Shown one piece after another: positions 1 to 8,033 of a stretch of DNA of 32,896 bases (position 1 is the stretch's first letter; every line of letters begins with the position of its first letter). The notes under the pieces were generated by a model that made no database searches, was not told where the DNA came from, and worked only from the letters and a program-made list of their open reading frames with translations. The stretch comes from a virus, in the IMG/VR virus record IMGVR_UViG_3300042923_001804, positions 1 through 32,896 of that record. One strand, written 5' to 3'. The position numbers and the translations under genes are program-made.

Positions 1-252
1 TCAACCGTGTAACACTGTAACACTTTCATTAAGTGGGGGAGTGGTTTTACCAGATGGTATAATATATTTAATACCACCACTTTCGCTCTTCTGGATAATT
101 CTCAGACCTTGATTTCTTTTTAGCATATCAGCTAGTATAAGCTCCTTAACATACCCACTAAAATTTGCATCTCCAGTATGCTCTAAGATTTTCAAATCCT
201 GTTCATTAGTGATGTTAAATGATACTGATTTTATTACTTTGTTTTTGCTCAT
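1..252 (-). CDS. Small ribbon-helix-helix-type DNA-binding protein
   Basis: This 83-aa protein has the layout of a small Arc/MetJ-type ribbon-helix-helix regulator. A short beta strand (KSVSFNI, about residues 8-14) is followed by two helices, the first ending near NFSGYVKELI and the second running to about residue 45. The tail after residue 50 is charged and probably flexible. The ATG at 250-252 follows a good Shine-Dalgarno site (AAGGAG). An 18-bp near-palindrome at 283-300 lies just upstream and is a natural autoregulatory operator. Its role is inferred: proteins of this size are either phage regulators or partition/copy-control proteins of plasmid prophages. No ParM- or TubZ-type partner is visible in the window. 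Confidence 0.7.
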   Translation of the reverse strand: MSKNKVIKSVSFNITNEQDLKILEHTGDANFSGYVKELILADMLKRNQGLRIIQKSESGGIKYIIPSGKTTPPLNESVTVLHG

Positions 253-282
253 CTTCTCACTCCTTTATTTGATTTACTATAT

Positions 283-300
283 GGTATGAGCGCTAATACC
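283..300. promoter_or_regulatory. 18-bp operator-like palindrome upstream of the RHH gene
   Basis: The sequence GGTATGAGCGCTAATACC reads the same on both strands apart from one mismatched pair. It lies about 30 bp upstream of the start of the ribbon-helix-helix gene, between that minus-strand gene and the plus-strand regulator at 409. It could therefore control either or both. The symmetry is seen directly; the operator role is inferred. Confidence 0.5.
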
Positions 301-380
301 AGGTTATGTTAAAAGAATGCCTGTCTATCCAAATTAAATTTATATAAAAGCATGAAACCAATTTAGGAAGGTGAACAAAG

Positions 381-401
381 ATGTTATGTAGAATTATCTA
401 G
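381..401 (+). CDS. Possible six-codon leader peptide before the HTH gene
   Basis: An ATG at 381 with a strong Shine-Dalgarno site (AGGAAGGTG at 365-373, 7-nt spacing) opens a frame of only six codons (MLCRII) that stops with TAG at 399-401. The start of the HTH gene (GTG at 406 or ATG at 409) follows within 5-8 nt and has only a weak Shine-Dalgarno site of its own. This arrangement suits translational coupling by reinitiation. Translation of the peptide is not proven. Confidence 0.35.
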   Translation: MLCRII

Positions 402-408
402 CTAGGTG

Positions 409-654
409 ATGGTTATAAAAAAATTTGGGGAAATTAAAAAACTAAAAAGCAATATTGGTAAATTGATGGATGAATCTCCTTATAAGAGAGAATTCTTTCA
501 GAAAAGATACAAAAAGACACCTAATACCATTTCTAATTGGTGTACGGGTAGAAGTAAGCCTTCAGCCGATGAACTGTTCGATCTAGCAGAATTATTGGAT
601 TGTAAGGTTGATGATTTTTACGAAAGAGTGGAAGAGAATGAGGATAACAATTGA
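409..654 (+). CDS. Small XRE-like HTH regulator
   Basis: This protein of about 81 aa carries a Cro/CI-type helix-turn-helix in its centre: the segment around FFQKRYKKTPNTISNWCTG looks like helices 2 and 3, and KPSADELFDLAELLDC looks like helix 4. The ATG at 409 was chosen, although GTG at 406 is also in frame. Neither has a strong Shine-Dalgarno site, and a six-codon leader frame ends just before them. The 3' end overlaps the next gene by 17 nt, so the two form an operon. The target is unknown. It may regulate the lysis side of the phage or the neighbouring cargo genes. Confidence 0.65.
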   Translation: MVIKKFGEIKKLKSNIGKLMDESPYKREFFQKRYKKTPNTISNWCTGRSKPSADELFDLAELLDCKVDDFYERVEENEDNN

Positions 655-892
655 CGTACACATGATTGTAAATGGTATACGTTCGATGAAGTGTGGAGAA
701 TTTAACATAAGAAAATCAGAAGATATTCCTAGATTTGCCCATGATTGGATCAAGAGCATTAGAATGGAGACAGGATATTTTGGGAATCAATCAATTATTG
801 AAAAAGTAATCTTCAATGGTAAGCATGATATAACACATCAAGTAAAGGAAATTGATAATGCTCCCATTCCAGATTTAGATTTACTGTGGTAA
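638..892 (+). CDS. Phage protein of unknown function, 84 aa
   Basis: I do not recognise a family. The protein is soluble, of mixed alpha and beta character, with an acidic, proline-containing end (PIPDLDLLW). The ATG at 638 was preferred over upstream ATG codons in the same frame because it follows a GGAAGAG Shine-Dalgarno site at about 630-636. The gene overlaps the HTH gene before it by 17 nt, so the two are translationally linked, and it ends directly at a hairpin terminator. Small proteins paired with an HTH regulator in this way are common beside the lysis genes of Bacillus phages. A role as partner of the regulator is a guess. Confidence 0.6.
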   Translation: MRITIDVHMIVNGIRSMKCGEFNIRKSEDIPRFAHDWIKSIRMETGYFGNQSIIEKVIFNGKHDITHQVKEIDNAPIPDLDLLW

Positions 893-895
893 TAG

Positions 896-928
896 CCCTC
901 TCAGCCGGCGAGAAGGGTTTATTTTTTT
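896..928 (+). terminator. Rho-independent terminator after the HTH operon
   Basis: The arms CCCTCTC and GAG-A-AGGG pair with one bulged base around the loop AGCCGGC. The hairpin is followed by TTTATTTTTTT. It ends the plus-strand unit 409-892 and separates it from the lipoprotein gene. Confidence 0.75.
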
Positions 929-1002
929 GAAACCAAATAAAGGGAATAACGTACATATAGCGAATTGTTATGTTTGGATATATAGAGGAGGAATATGAGC
1001 AT

Positions 1003-1524
1003 ATGAAAATTATTAAAGTTTTTATTATCGGTTTTTTATTATTATTAGCTGCTTGTGGAAGTGAAGAAGTTTCTAATAAGAAAACAACGTTTGAATTCTC
1101 TGTCGAGGATTTAGAAAATAGAATAAAGGAAGCTTTAAAGCAAATGGGAAGTGAAACTAATTTAAAAATGATCTCTAATGAAATAAATGAAGATGGGGAA
1201 TATGTTATTACACTATCCGATAAAATTTATTTTTTTATACAAGTTGATGATTCTAAAAATGTTACTAAGGTTACACTTGCTGCATTATCGGATGCTTTTC
1301 TTTCTGAGAAAAACGATTTGATGTTTTCCTTTTTATTATTAGTTGGTACAGTAGATGACTCTTTGGTTGCTGGGGAACGAAGCAAAGTAGTTAGTAACCT
1401 CAGATTAAATGACAATACTGTTAATATTCTAGATCATCTTGAAGTATTTACTTTTAATGAAATTGAATATACCTATAAAGGTAGTTCAGAGGACCATATT
1501 ATTTTACAAGCAATACCAAAATAA
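1003..1524 (+). CDS. Predicted phage-encoded lipoprotein
   Basis: The protein is 173 aa. Its N-terminus is a classic lipoprotein signal: a basic start (MKIIK), a hydrophobic core and the lipobox LLAAC ending at about residue 18, followed by a serine- and lysine-rich linker. The mature part is acidic, of mixed alpha and beta character, and matches no family I recognise. The ATG at 1003 was chosen because it starts the signal peptide and lies 11 nt after GAGGAGG; an ATG at 970 is in frame but spoils the signal. Terminators lie on both sides, so the gene is an independent unit next to the lysis genes. Phage lipoproteins in this position often act in superinfection exclusion or lysogenic conversion; that is inference here. 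Confidence 0.75.
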   Translation: MKIIKVFIIGFLLLLAACGSEEVSNKKTTFEFSVEDLENRIKEALKQMGSETNLKMISNEINEDGEYVITLSDKIYFFIQVDDSKNVTKVTLAALSDAFLSEKNDLMFSFLLLVGTVDDSLVAGERSKVVSNLRLNDNTVNILDHLEVFTFNEIEYTYKGSSEDHIILQAIPK

Positions 1525-1532
1525 TAAAACTA

Positions 1533-1559
1533 AGCCCCTCCAAACGGAAGGGCTTTTTT
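1533..1559 (+). terminator. Terminator between the lipoprotein and endolysin genes
   Basis: AGCCC and TCC pair with GGA and GGGCT around the loop AAAC, with one mismatch in the stem, followed by TTTTTT. It serves the plus-strand lipoprotein gene. The endolysin gene ends at 1561 from the other side, so the hairpin may also act weakly for leftward transcripts. Confidence 0.7.
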
Positions 1560-1560
1560 C

Positions 1561-2118
1561 TTACTTTGGATAAGAAGCGTAGTGTTCATAAATCGCAATC
1601 TTTTCTGGAGTAGGTGCAGATAACTTCTCCCCAGCAAGTGCCTTACGCTTGATTTCTCTAATTAAATCTAAATCTGGCTCCTTTTTTACTGGAGTAACGA
1701 AAAGAGCTTCCTCTGAATTTCTACGATTCTGTAAACCTTTATAGACCTTACTGTCAGCTTTTACCCATCTATCGAATTCTTTTGCAGCTTTATCAAATTG
1801 CTTTTTATTAAGATATTGGAGTAAGGTAGATTTTTTTAAAGCTCCCACGCCTAGATTGTAAGCAAAGGAAACTAAAGCATCAAACTGGTTTTGATTAATA
1901 TCCACTTTGACTAGTTTATTAACCCCATCCACAAATCTTTGTACATCCTTATTAAATAAATCATCCGCCTGTACTTGGGTAATAACTTGTCCCTCTTTAA
2001 CATTACCTGTATGACCAAAACCAATCGTCCAAACTCCCGCAGGACATTTATAAGCCTTTAATCTACAACCTTCATATTTTTTGATTAAGTTCGCTCCAAC
2101 CTTAGATAATTTCATCAT
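1561..2118 (-). CDS. Endolysin, GH24 lysozyme (muramidase)
   Basis: This 185-aa enzyme should cleave the glycan strands of peptidoglycan at the end of the lytic cycle. The glycoside hydrolase 24 catalytic pattern is present: Glu16, then Cys25 eight residues later (Asp in T4 lysozyme, often Cys in phage members), then Thr31. The active-site segment WTIGFGHTG and the later motif around NQNQFDALVSFAYNLG are typical. Residues from about 140 onwards form a charged tail of unknown role. No signal peptide is seen, so release depends on the holin. The gene starts with tandem ATGs inside the 3' end of the holin gene, giving a holin-endolysin pair. GH24 enzymes are less usual than amidases in Bacillus phages. 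Confidence 0.9.
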   Translation of the reverse strand: MMKLSKVGANLIKKYEGCRLKAYKCPAGVWTIGFGHTGNVKEGQVITQVQADDLFNKDVQRFVDGVNKLVKVDINQNQFDALVSFAYNLGVGALKKSTLLQYLNKKQFDKAAKEFDRWVKADSKVYKGLQNRRNSEEALFVTPVKKEPDLDLIREIKRKALAGEKLSAPTPEKIAIYEHYASYPK

Positions 2119-2584
2119 TATTTATCACCCTTTCTTCTTTTCGTTTTTCGGCTCTACTGATTTTCGAATCTATTTCAGACCCAACCCATTCAATCAGTTT
2201 TTCTAATATCTTAACGGGTACCCAATCAATCCAACCTGCTCGAATGGTGTTTGCTGTCATTGATTGAAGAACGTGATAAAGTACACCAAAGGACAATAAT
2301 CCAAAGAATATCCCTGGTAGCCTTGAGGCGATATCAAGTAAGTGACCGCCAGCTGGAAGTAAGAGAATAAAAAAAGTACGGAATACACCATCTATTCCAT
2401 ACTTGCTTGCATAAGTATTATCCTTTTTAGATGCCCGGATCCCTGTTAGCCAATCCATGAAAATAAAAAATGCAACAGCAGCCATTAAAGCACGAACGGT
2501 TTCACCATCTCCATATAGATTTTCAAATAACGGTGTGAATAAAGCTCCTGCTACTGCTGCCCAAATTCTTTGTGATTGTTCCAT
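2102..2584 (-). CDS. Phage holin (toxin secretion/phage lysis holin family)
   Basis: This 160-aa membrane protein should form the lesion that lets the endolysin reach the cell wall. Hydrophobic segments lie at about residues 8-20, 30-50, 68-85 and 88-110, and the conserved loop FMDWLTGIRASKK with the following YGIDG segment is characteristic of the holin family that includes phi29-type and TcdE-type proteins. The C-terminus is strongly charged (RAEKRKEER). It overlaps the endolysin gene by 17 nt. A terminator hairpin at 2648-2673 separates it from the tail operon, so it may have its own promoter or depend on readthrough. No clear promoter is visible. Confidence 0.88.
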   Translation of the reverse strand: MEQSQRIWAAVAGALFTPLFENLYGDGETVRALMAAVAFFIFMDWLTGIRASKKDNTYASKYGIDGVFRTFFILLLPAGGHLLDIASRLPGIFFGLLSFGVLYHVLQSMTANTIRAGWIDWVPVKILEKLIEWVGSEIDSKISRAEKRKEERVINNDEII

Positions 2585-2647
2585 TTCGTCACCATTCTCT
2601 CAAATAAAATTAGCACCGATCGGTTCGAGGCTAAACTTAAACAATAT

Positions 2648-2673
2648 GAAAAACACGCTTTTTAATAAGCGTG
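2648..2673 (-). terminator. Terminator at the end of the tail gene operon
   Basis: On the minus strand CACGCTT pairs with AAGCGTG around a 6-nt loop, followed by TTTTTC. The TAA stop of the Tal gene (2662-2664) lies inside the loop, so the last codons of that gene form one arm of the hairpin. Confidence 0.7.
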
Positions 2674-5127
2674 CCAATTTAGTCTTAAATCAAATGTTTC
2701 AGTAGTTCCACCATTGTTATAGAATACAAGCTTTAAAGAAATGATTTCCGCATTTGCTGGATCCGGGACTAAATCAGCATCATACAACATCGAATAAGAT
2801 TTATTCCACACTCTTGGATTTAGGATGTGTATACCATACGGCGATAGGTTTCTACGCCCTTGAACGTGAGCCCTGACACCATCAACATCGGTAAAACTAC
2901 CAAATATAGGCCTCCCTTTACCATCTGCATCATTAGCGGCTTTTCTACCCACAGTTAAGTTTGCCCCATAATTATAGTTATCGTATTCGGTACCATCATA
3001 GATGGATATAGAAACGTTTGCTGAACGTTTACCTTTACCTAATGGAATATAGTAGGTTTTATATTCACTAGGTCCACAAGATACATTTTGGATTTGAGTA
3101 CCATAAGGAGTGCCTCCAATTATGATTTCACCATCTTTGACCCTGACTAATCTTTCATCACGATAGCGAATATCATGGTAAATTTTCTCTTTAAAAACAG
3201 GAATTCCATTCGAGTATTCCTTTGTATCGTTTAACATACCGTCTGGTGATTCCGTCCCATAACCTACTAATAAATAACCGATTCGCACACTTCCTGCAGG
3301 TGGATTCGGTGGGAACACCTTCCAACCGCCACTTGTTCCAGCATTTGCTAATCTCACAACTCCGGCTGAATCGACATATAAATATCGAAATTCCCACCCG
3401 TCAAAATCACCTTCATTAGCACCAAGCTGTTGATTGTTAAAACGCGTTTCAGGAATAACAAATTTCTTGTTATTTGGCAAAATAACAGTCATTGGAGATA
3501 CGACAATATCCCCTGTAGGTCTTATCCATCCACTTGTAGCGGTCATTGGGCTAACTCTATTCTGAATGGTAATAATGCCTCCATCGGCTATTCCATATCC
3601 CGCGATTTCTTGTGTTAGCAATCCCTCTTCATTCACAATAATCTGGCCAAACTTATCTTTAATGTAAATTTGACCATTTTGAACTGCTGTTTTCGTACCA
3701 CTATAATTGGTATCAGCATACTGTTGAGCATTAGACTGGCGAATAGCATTAATTTTGTTAATTAAAATAGACTTAGTTGATTGTACATCTTCAAACTTAA
3801 ATTTCACATTATCCCTTTGGGAAGCAATTATAGATAAGGGATAAGTCGATTGGTCAATCCAGCTGCTTAATACAGTGGATAAATCCAAGAGTGCTTTCGA
3901 ATAATTGTTTTTCTCAGTAGTAATTCCAAGTGAAGTAGAAACATTAAGTAAATCTGTACTTTCTGCATTAACCTGGTTAAGTGAATTTTTTAAGGTATTA
4001 GCTTCAGCCCTGGTCAATTGATTGTCTGCGGAAAACAAATCAATATCATTTTCTAAATTACTTAATGTCTGATTTACTTCATCAATGTCTGTATTAATTT
4101 CTAGATACCTTTTATTTGCATATCTCTCGAAGTTCCTTTGACGTTTTTTGAGACTGACAAAATCATCAATAGACGTTTCAATGAAACTACTTAAAGTTAC
4201 AACGGATGGACGTTTGCTTAAAGGGAATCTCACTAAGTCCACTACTCTAGATCCAATGGTTTGAATATTGAATGGTAAATGTGTAAGGGTAACTTCATCC
4301 CCTAAATTAATTTCTTCCCCATCAAAACCTAACTTTTTCATTTCATAAAAATCACACTGGTAAGCTAGGTCAATTTTGTCATTTTGGCTTAAGAACTTTT
4401 CGCCTTCGCTCAGCAGCACATTAGGATCTTCTATATCATCAAAACGAATATCTGCACATTTAGGTCTACGGTAAAGTCCAATATTTGGAGAATCGATGTA
4501 TTTCTTACCGGTAATACCTTCAATTGTCAATCCATCTTTACCATATATATAAAGCCTGGTAATTATATTATCCGATGATGATGGTCGTCTTAATGACTTA
4601 AGATTCTTCCCATATCGAATTTCGGAAAAGGTATCTAGTCCTTTTTTACCAAGATTCACTACATAGTTATCAAACCATAAATCACAGTTCCATGTTTCAC
4701 GAATAGCTTGGATTGCTTTTAAAGATGATATTTCTGTTAAATCAATGTCATTAAGTGTGGTAGGCTCCACGATTCCAATTTGGAACTCTGTACCTAGTAG
4801 AGCTTGTTCTAAAGCTTGCCTAGCTGTCACTCCGAAAAGTTCAACAGGTCGGTCAATATATTCATCCAGTAACTCGATGTAAATGTGTACAGCACGAACA
4901 GTAAAGGCTTTCTTACCTGAATCACTCGGTTCAATCGACTTGATAACATAGTTCTGACCTTCTATTTCTAAGTAGCCTTCTAATTCCAGTAAGCTTATTT
5001 CGTAATCATCAAATGGAATCTCAAAAGAAAGGAGCAGCTCACCATTGAGCCGCTCTCTGATTTCTGGTTCCTTTGCTTTTGTAAGGAAACCTAGTTTCTT
5101 TTTGGTTCTATCTTTAGCAATAAGCAT
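2662..5127 (-). CDS. Tail-tip protein, Tal / prophage endopeptidase tail family
   Basis: This 821-aa protein has the N-terminal hub fold of tail-associated (Tal) proteins at about residues 1-320. The pattern includes LLLSFEIPFDDYE, a segment on fixing the arms (NYVIKSIEPSDSGKK) and a later region ending near LGDEVTLTHLPF. Residues of about 330-480 are helical and coiled-coil rich (RQRNFERYANKRYLEI onwards). The rest is beta-rich with many glycines and fits a receptor-binding or fibre-like domain. Together with Dit at 8034 it should form the tip that contacts the host surface. Whether a peptidase domain is present cannot be told from motifs. Its stop lies within a terminator hairpin, so it closes the tail operon. 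Confidence 0.85.
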   Translation of the reverse strand: MLIAKDRTKKKLGFLTKAKEPEIRERLNGELLLSFEIPFDDYEISLLELEGYLEIEGQNYVIKSIEPSDSGKKAFTVRAVHIYIELLDEYIDRPVELFGVTARQALEQALLGTEFQIGIVEPTTLNDIDLTEISSLKAIQAIRETWNCDLWFDNYVVNLGKKGLDTFSEIRYGKNLKSLRRPSSSDNIITRLYIYGKDGLTIEGITGKKYIDSPNIGLYRRPKCADIRFDDIEDPNVLLSEGEKFLSQNDKIDLAYQCDFYEMKKLGFDGEEINLGDEVTLTHLPFNIQTIGSRVVDLVRFPLSKRPSVVTLSSFIETSIDDFVSLKKRQRNFERYANKRYLEINTDIDEVNQTLSNLENDIDLFSADNQLTRAEANTLKNSLNQVNAESTDLLNVSTSLGITTEKNNYSKALLDLSTVLSSWIDQSTYPLSIIASQRDNVKFKFEDVQSTKSILINKINAIRQSNAQQYADTNYSGTKTAVQNGQIYIKDKFGQIIVNEEGLLTQEIAGYGIADGGIITIQNRVSPMTATSGWIRPTGDIVVSPMTVILPNNKKFVIPETRFNNQQLGANEGDFDGWEFRYLYVDSAGVVRLANAGTSGGWKVFPPNPPAGSVRIGYLLVGYGTESPDGMLNDTKEYSNGIPVFKEKIYHDIRYRDERLVRVKDGEIIIGGTPYGTQIQNVSCGPSEYKTYYIPLGKGKRSANVSISIYDGTEYDNYNYGANLTVGRKAANDADGKGRPIFGSFTDVDGVRAHVQGRRNLSPYGIHILNPRVWNKSYSMLYDADLVPDPANAEIISLKLVFYNNGGTTETFDLRLNWHAY

Positions 5128-5144
5128 AAAAAATACACCATCCT

Positions 5145-5264
5145 TTATTCAGTAGGTGCCTCGTCTGTGTAGCCTAAATCTCTTAATTGCGTTTGGTAAG
5201 GTTCTGGAACTGTTGATAAAGCCATCATACCTTTATCTACTTTGTAACGGTAGTAAGTAAGCAA
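5145..5264 (-). CDS. 39-aa phage tail-region protein with TTG start
   Basis: A TTG at 5262-5264 follows a strong Shine-Dalgarno site (AAAGGAGGT at 5271-5279) that sits inside the end of the preceding gene. It opens a 39-codon frame beginning MLTYYRYKVDKG and ending DEAPTE. The short aromatic start followed by a helix and a LRDLGYTDEAP end resembles small proteins found between fibre and Tal genes in Bacillus and Lactobacillus phages. The function is unknown. It starts 1 nt after the stop of the 74-aa gene upstream, which argues that it is a real operon member. Confidence 0.7.
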   Translation of the reverse strand: MLTYYRYKVDKGMMALSTVPEPYQTQLRDLGYTDEAPTE

Positions 5265-5265
5265 A

Positions 5266-5490
5266 TTAAATACCTCCTTTTATTTCAGCAACTTGTGCTT
5301 TTAGATCATCAATCTCCATCATCATCATAACAAGCATTTCTCCAATGCTGTCATCATTCATAAGGGATAAAGCTAATCCCTCACCAATATCACGAATGAT
5401 TGGAGATTCCGCAAACTGATCAAACTCTTCTGCAGGCACACCTTTTTGAATGGCATACTCTCTTAATCTTTCAAGATTCTTCATAATCAA
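5266..5490 (-). CDS. Small tail-region protein, 74 aa, unknown
   Basis: The protein is a helical acidic chain (LERLREYAIQKGVP, then a methionine-rich helix MLVMMMMEIDDLKAQVAEIK) likely to form a coiled coil. No family is recognised. Its start overlaps the stop of the large fibre gene by 3 nt (start codon 5488-5490), so translation is coupled to it. The ATG at 5488 and one two codons later are both possible starts. In this position a small assembly factor or accessory baseplate protein is plausible, by inference only. Confidence 0.7.
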   Translation of the reverse strand: MIMKNLERLREYAIQKGVPAEEFDQFAESPIIRDIGEGLALSLMNDDSIGEMLVMMMMEIDDLKAQVAEIKGGI

Positions 5491-8006
5491 CCTCCTAATG
5501 CTTTCACGCGTTTATATAGATCTGCGTTTGCTTGGATAAGGATTGAGACAGCTGTCTCTAAATCAGTTACATCCTCAACGATTTTATCTTGAACAGACTT
5601 TGGAGAAGTTTCATAAAACGCCTTCACTTCTGTTGCATTAACTGTAAATGAGTGACGGTCCAGGACTAGATAGGTCACTGTGTATTCTGCTGTTGGGTCA
5701 TAATCAACATTTTCAATTCCCCAATAGGCAGTTCCATTTTGATTCGTTAAACTCGGGTACAATTTCCACTTTGATGAATCATCAATACTGTTTCTATATA
5801 TCTTAAATACTTTTTCCGTACGGTATCTAAGATTTGAATCCGCAATATTTGTCGATGCCCCTTTTTCGTTTATAAACCACTGTTTAGTTGTAATGTGTTG
5901 TGTAGGAACAACCTTCTCCCTAACAATAACCCCACTAGTCACCTCAACCTGTGTGGTCCCACTTATCGCAATGTCACCCTCAACTAGGTGATTGATGTTG
6001 ATTGTTTGAGGTGTTGCTAGGACATAGGAAAGCTTGTATGGCGTGTAGTTTGGAGCCTTATTCGCACTCACATAAGCTAGTGTCTGTGTTGGGGCATCCG
6101 TTCCATCAACTAAACTTCTCCATGCGGTAGGTTTTCCGTTAGCATCTACCATCTTGGCTTGCCATCCGTTGAAGTAGGCTTTGATTTCATCTGCGTTAGG
6201 TAAATATGATTCTCCGAAGCCAGTCTCAGAATCAGATGCGGAAATAATAACAAAACCTTCATCTATATTTGCAGAGTCAATTCCACCTCCGCCGCTCCAT
6301 AGTCCGCTTGCTGTTGTTGAAACGTTCTTTAGTTGACTTCCATTATATTTCGATATAAAAAAATCATTTCTAACAAATGTGTCAGAAACCTGATTACCTC
6401 CAACAGGAGTAATATTTAAGGAAGTAGTTGAGAAGTTTAATACCTTTTGACCGCTTCCATCTGCACGTAATGACCAACCTAACGACCCATCCAACACAAT
6501 ATCTTTTTCAATTAATTTCCGTTTCAACCATTGTCCATCTTGCTTGAATAGACTGTCCTTCACAGTCCCAAGTTGCCCTAACTTCACAGTAGCGAATAGG
6601 TATGATGGATTGCGTGGGACGAATGGTTTGGCTGTGTTGCCTAAGTTTAATATCGGATTGGTAAAAATAAATGTGTTTGATGTACCGTTTCCTCTCACAA
6701 TGTATCTAAGATAAACTGCTCCCACTGGTACGGTTACAGTATACGATTGAGCAATAGTTGCACCTGTATTTCCTATAACATTTTTATTACTATCCAACCA
6801 TTCTACGTAATGTTGACCACCATTAGTTTTTGTGCATGAAAACGTGTATTGTTTTCCTGAAATAACGGGAATATCTACATAACTTGCACTAGAACCTGAT
6901 GTTGTAAGTGATAATTCGTAGGGGCTAACTACAGTCGCTAATGAGCTGATACTATTCCACTCACTAAAAGGAGGAAGTAAATTTTCCCCCTCTGCAATCA
7001 CCGCTACATTCTGCAAATGCTGAACGGCATCTACGTAGGGAAATCGTTTCTCGACTTCAGCCTCATTCCATTCAACACCGATTTTGTTGTATTCTTCTGC
7101 GGTTATTTCGTATAGACGAATCCCATCGAAATAGGAATATTGATTTTCAGTTCCTAAAACATTGAGATAAATATAATTTGTTGTCCCTATATCAGCTGGG
7201 GTTATTTTAATATATTGAAATTTGAAATTAGTAGTGTCTGTAATAACAGTGGGCGTAGGGTCTTTGTATGTCCCGTTATGAAATCTAATTCTTGCCCCAG
7301 TCCCTGCGTTACCATTCTTAACGTCGCCAGCTAACAAATAATATTTATTCGTTTCTAACGGTACTAATTTTCTAATACTTCCGCTAGTATCACCTGTAGG
7401 TATTGATATTTTTAAGGAACCATTACCATATTTAACATTTGCGGTATCTACTGTTCTTGGCGTTCCACTGATGGTATTCCAAACACTTGCATTTTCGCTA
7501 TTCCCGTCATACCCAAGTAAGTTTACTAGTGTTCTTCCTTGAATCTCAAACTCTACTGGACTGTTTTGAGAAGCATTAATTACCTGTAACCCGTGAGAGA
7601 TAATCTGGTTCACACGATCAGCATCAATTAATTTAGCATGCATTTCACGGATAAGAATACCAAGGGTAGCTCGAGCAACGTTATCTGCACCCATACGTCC
7701 ATCCACAATTTCCGAATTACTATTTCCAGTATTACCTACAAGATTATTTAATTGTGATAGTAAGGCTTCAAGTGCTGCTTTTACGTTTAGCACATTTACA
7801 ATGGAGCCTGTATACGGAATATGTTCTGCTTTATGTGCTGAAGTGCTGTTCTTATGATCATTGTCTCTGGTGATTGAGTCCTGCTCAATCTGGGTCATTC
7901 TAGCTGAATTAGAGGAAAACTCGTTATCGATTTTCGTAAAATTGTCATTGATATTTTCCCCAAAGGTTAGATCTAAGTCATTGCTTATTGGAAGATATCT
8001 TCCCAT
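5487..8006 (-). CDS. Large baseplate or tail fibre protein, 839 aa
   Basis: The N-terminus (MGRYLPISNDLDLTFGEN, with helices to about residue 140) is of the kind that attaches phage fibres to the tail, including a segment AHKAEHIPYTG. Beta-rich sections follow. Those at about residues 170-310 and 340-460 look like two carbohydrate-binding-type jelly rolls: they contain runs such as YYLLAGDVKNGN and GKQYTFSCTKTNGGQHYVEW. The C-terminal third is beta-rich and ends in a helical segment (DLETAVSILIQANADLYKRV) that could trimerise. It should be a receptor-recognition fibre. The gene lies between Dit and Tal in the tail operon, with a normal Shine-Dalgarno site (GTGAGGTGAG). Confidence 0.75.
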   Translation of the reverse strand: MGRYLPISNDLDLTFGENINDNFTKIDNEFSSNSARMTQIEQDSITRDNDHKNSTSAHKAEHIPYTGSIVNVLNVKAALEALLSQLNNLVGNTGNSNSEIVDGRMGADNVARATLGILIREMHAKLIDADRVNQIISHGLQVINASQNSPVEFEIQGRTLVNLLGYDGNSENASVWNTISGTPRTVDTANVKYGNGSLKISIPTGDTSGSIRKLVPLETNKYYLLAGDVKNGNAGTGARIRFHNGTYKDPTPTVITDTTNFKFQYIKITPADIGTTNYIYLNVLGTENQYSYFDGIRLYEITAEEYNKIGVEWNEAEVEKRFPYVDAVQHLQNVAVIAEGENLLPPFSEWNSISSLATVVSPYELSLTTSGSSASYVDIPVISGKQYTFSCTKTNGGQHYVEWLDSNKNVIGNTGATIAQSYTVTVPVGAVYLRYIVRGNGTSNTFIFTNPILNLGNTAKPFVPRNPSYLFATVKLGQLGTVKDSLFKQDGQWLKRKLIEKDIVLDGSLGWSLRADGSGQKVLNFSTTSLNITPVGGNQVSDTFVRNDFFISKYNGSQLKNVSTTASGLWSGGGGIDSANIDEGFVIISASDSETGFGESYLPNADEIKAYFNGWQAKMVDANGKPTAWRSLVDGTDAPTQTLAYVSANKAPNYTPYKLSYVLATPQTININHLVEGDIAISGTTQVEVTSGVIVREKVVPTQHITTKQWFINEKGASTNIADSNLRYRTEKVFKIYRNSIDDSSKWKLYPSLTNQNGTAYWGIENVDYDPTAEYTVTYLVLDRHSFTVNATEVKAFYETSPKSVQDKIVEDVTDLETAVSILIQANADLYKRVKALGG

Positions 8007-8033
8007 GTTCTCACCTCACAAAGAAGACACACT

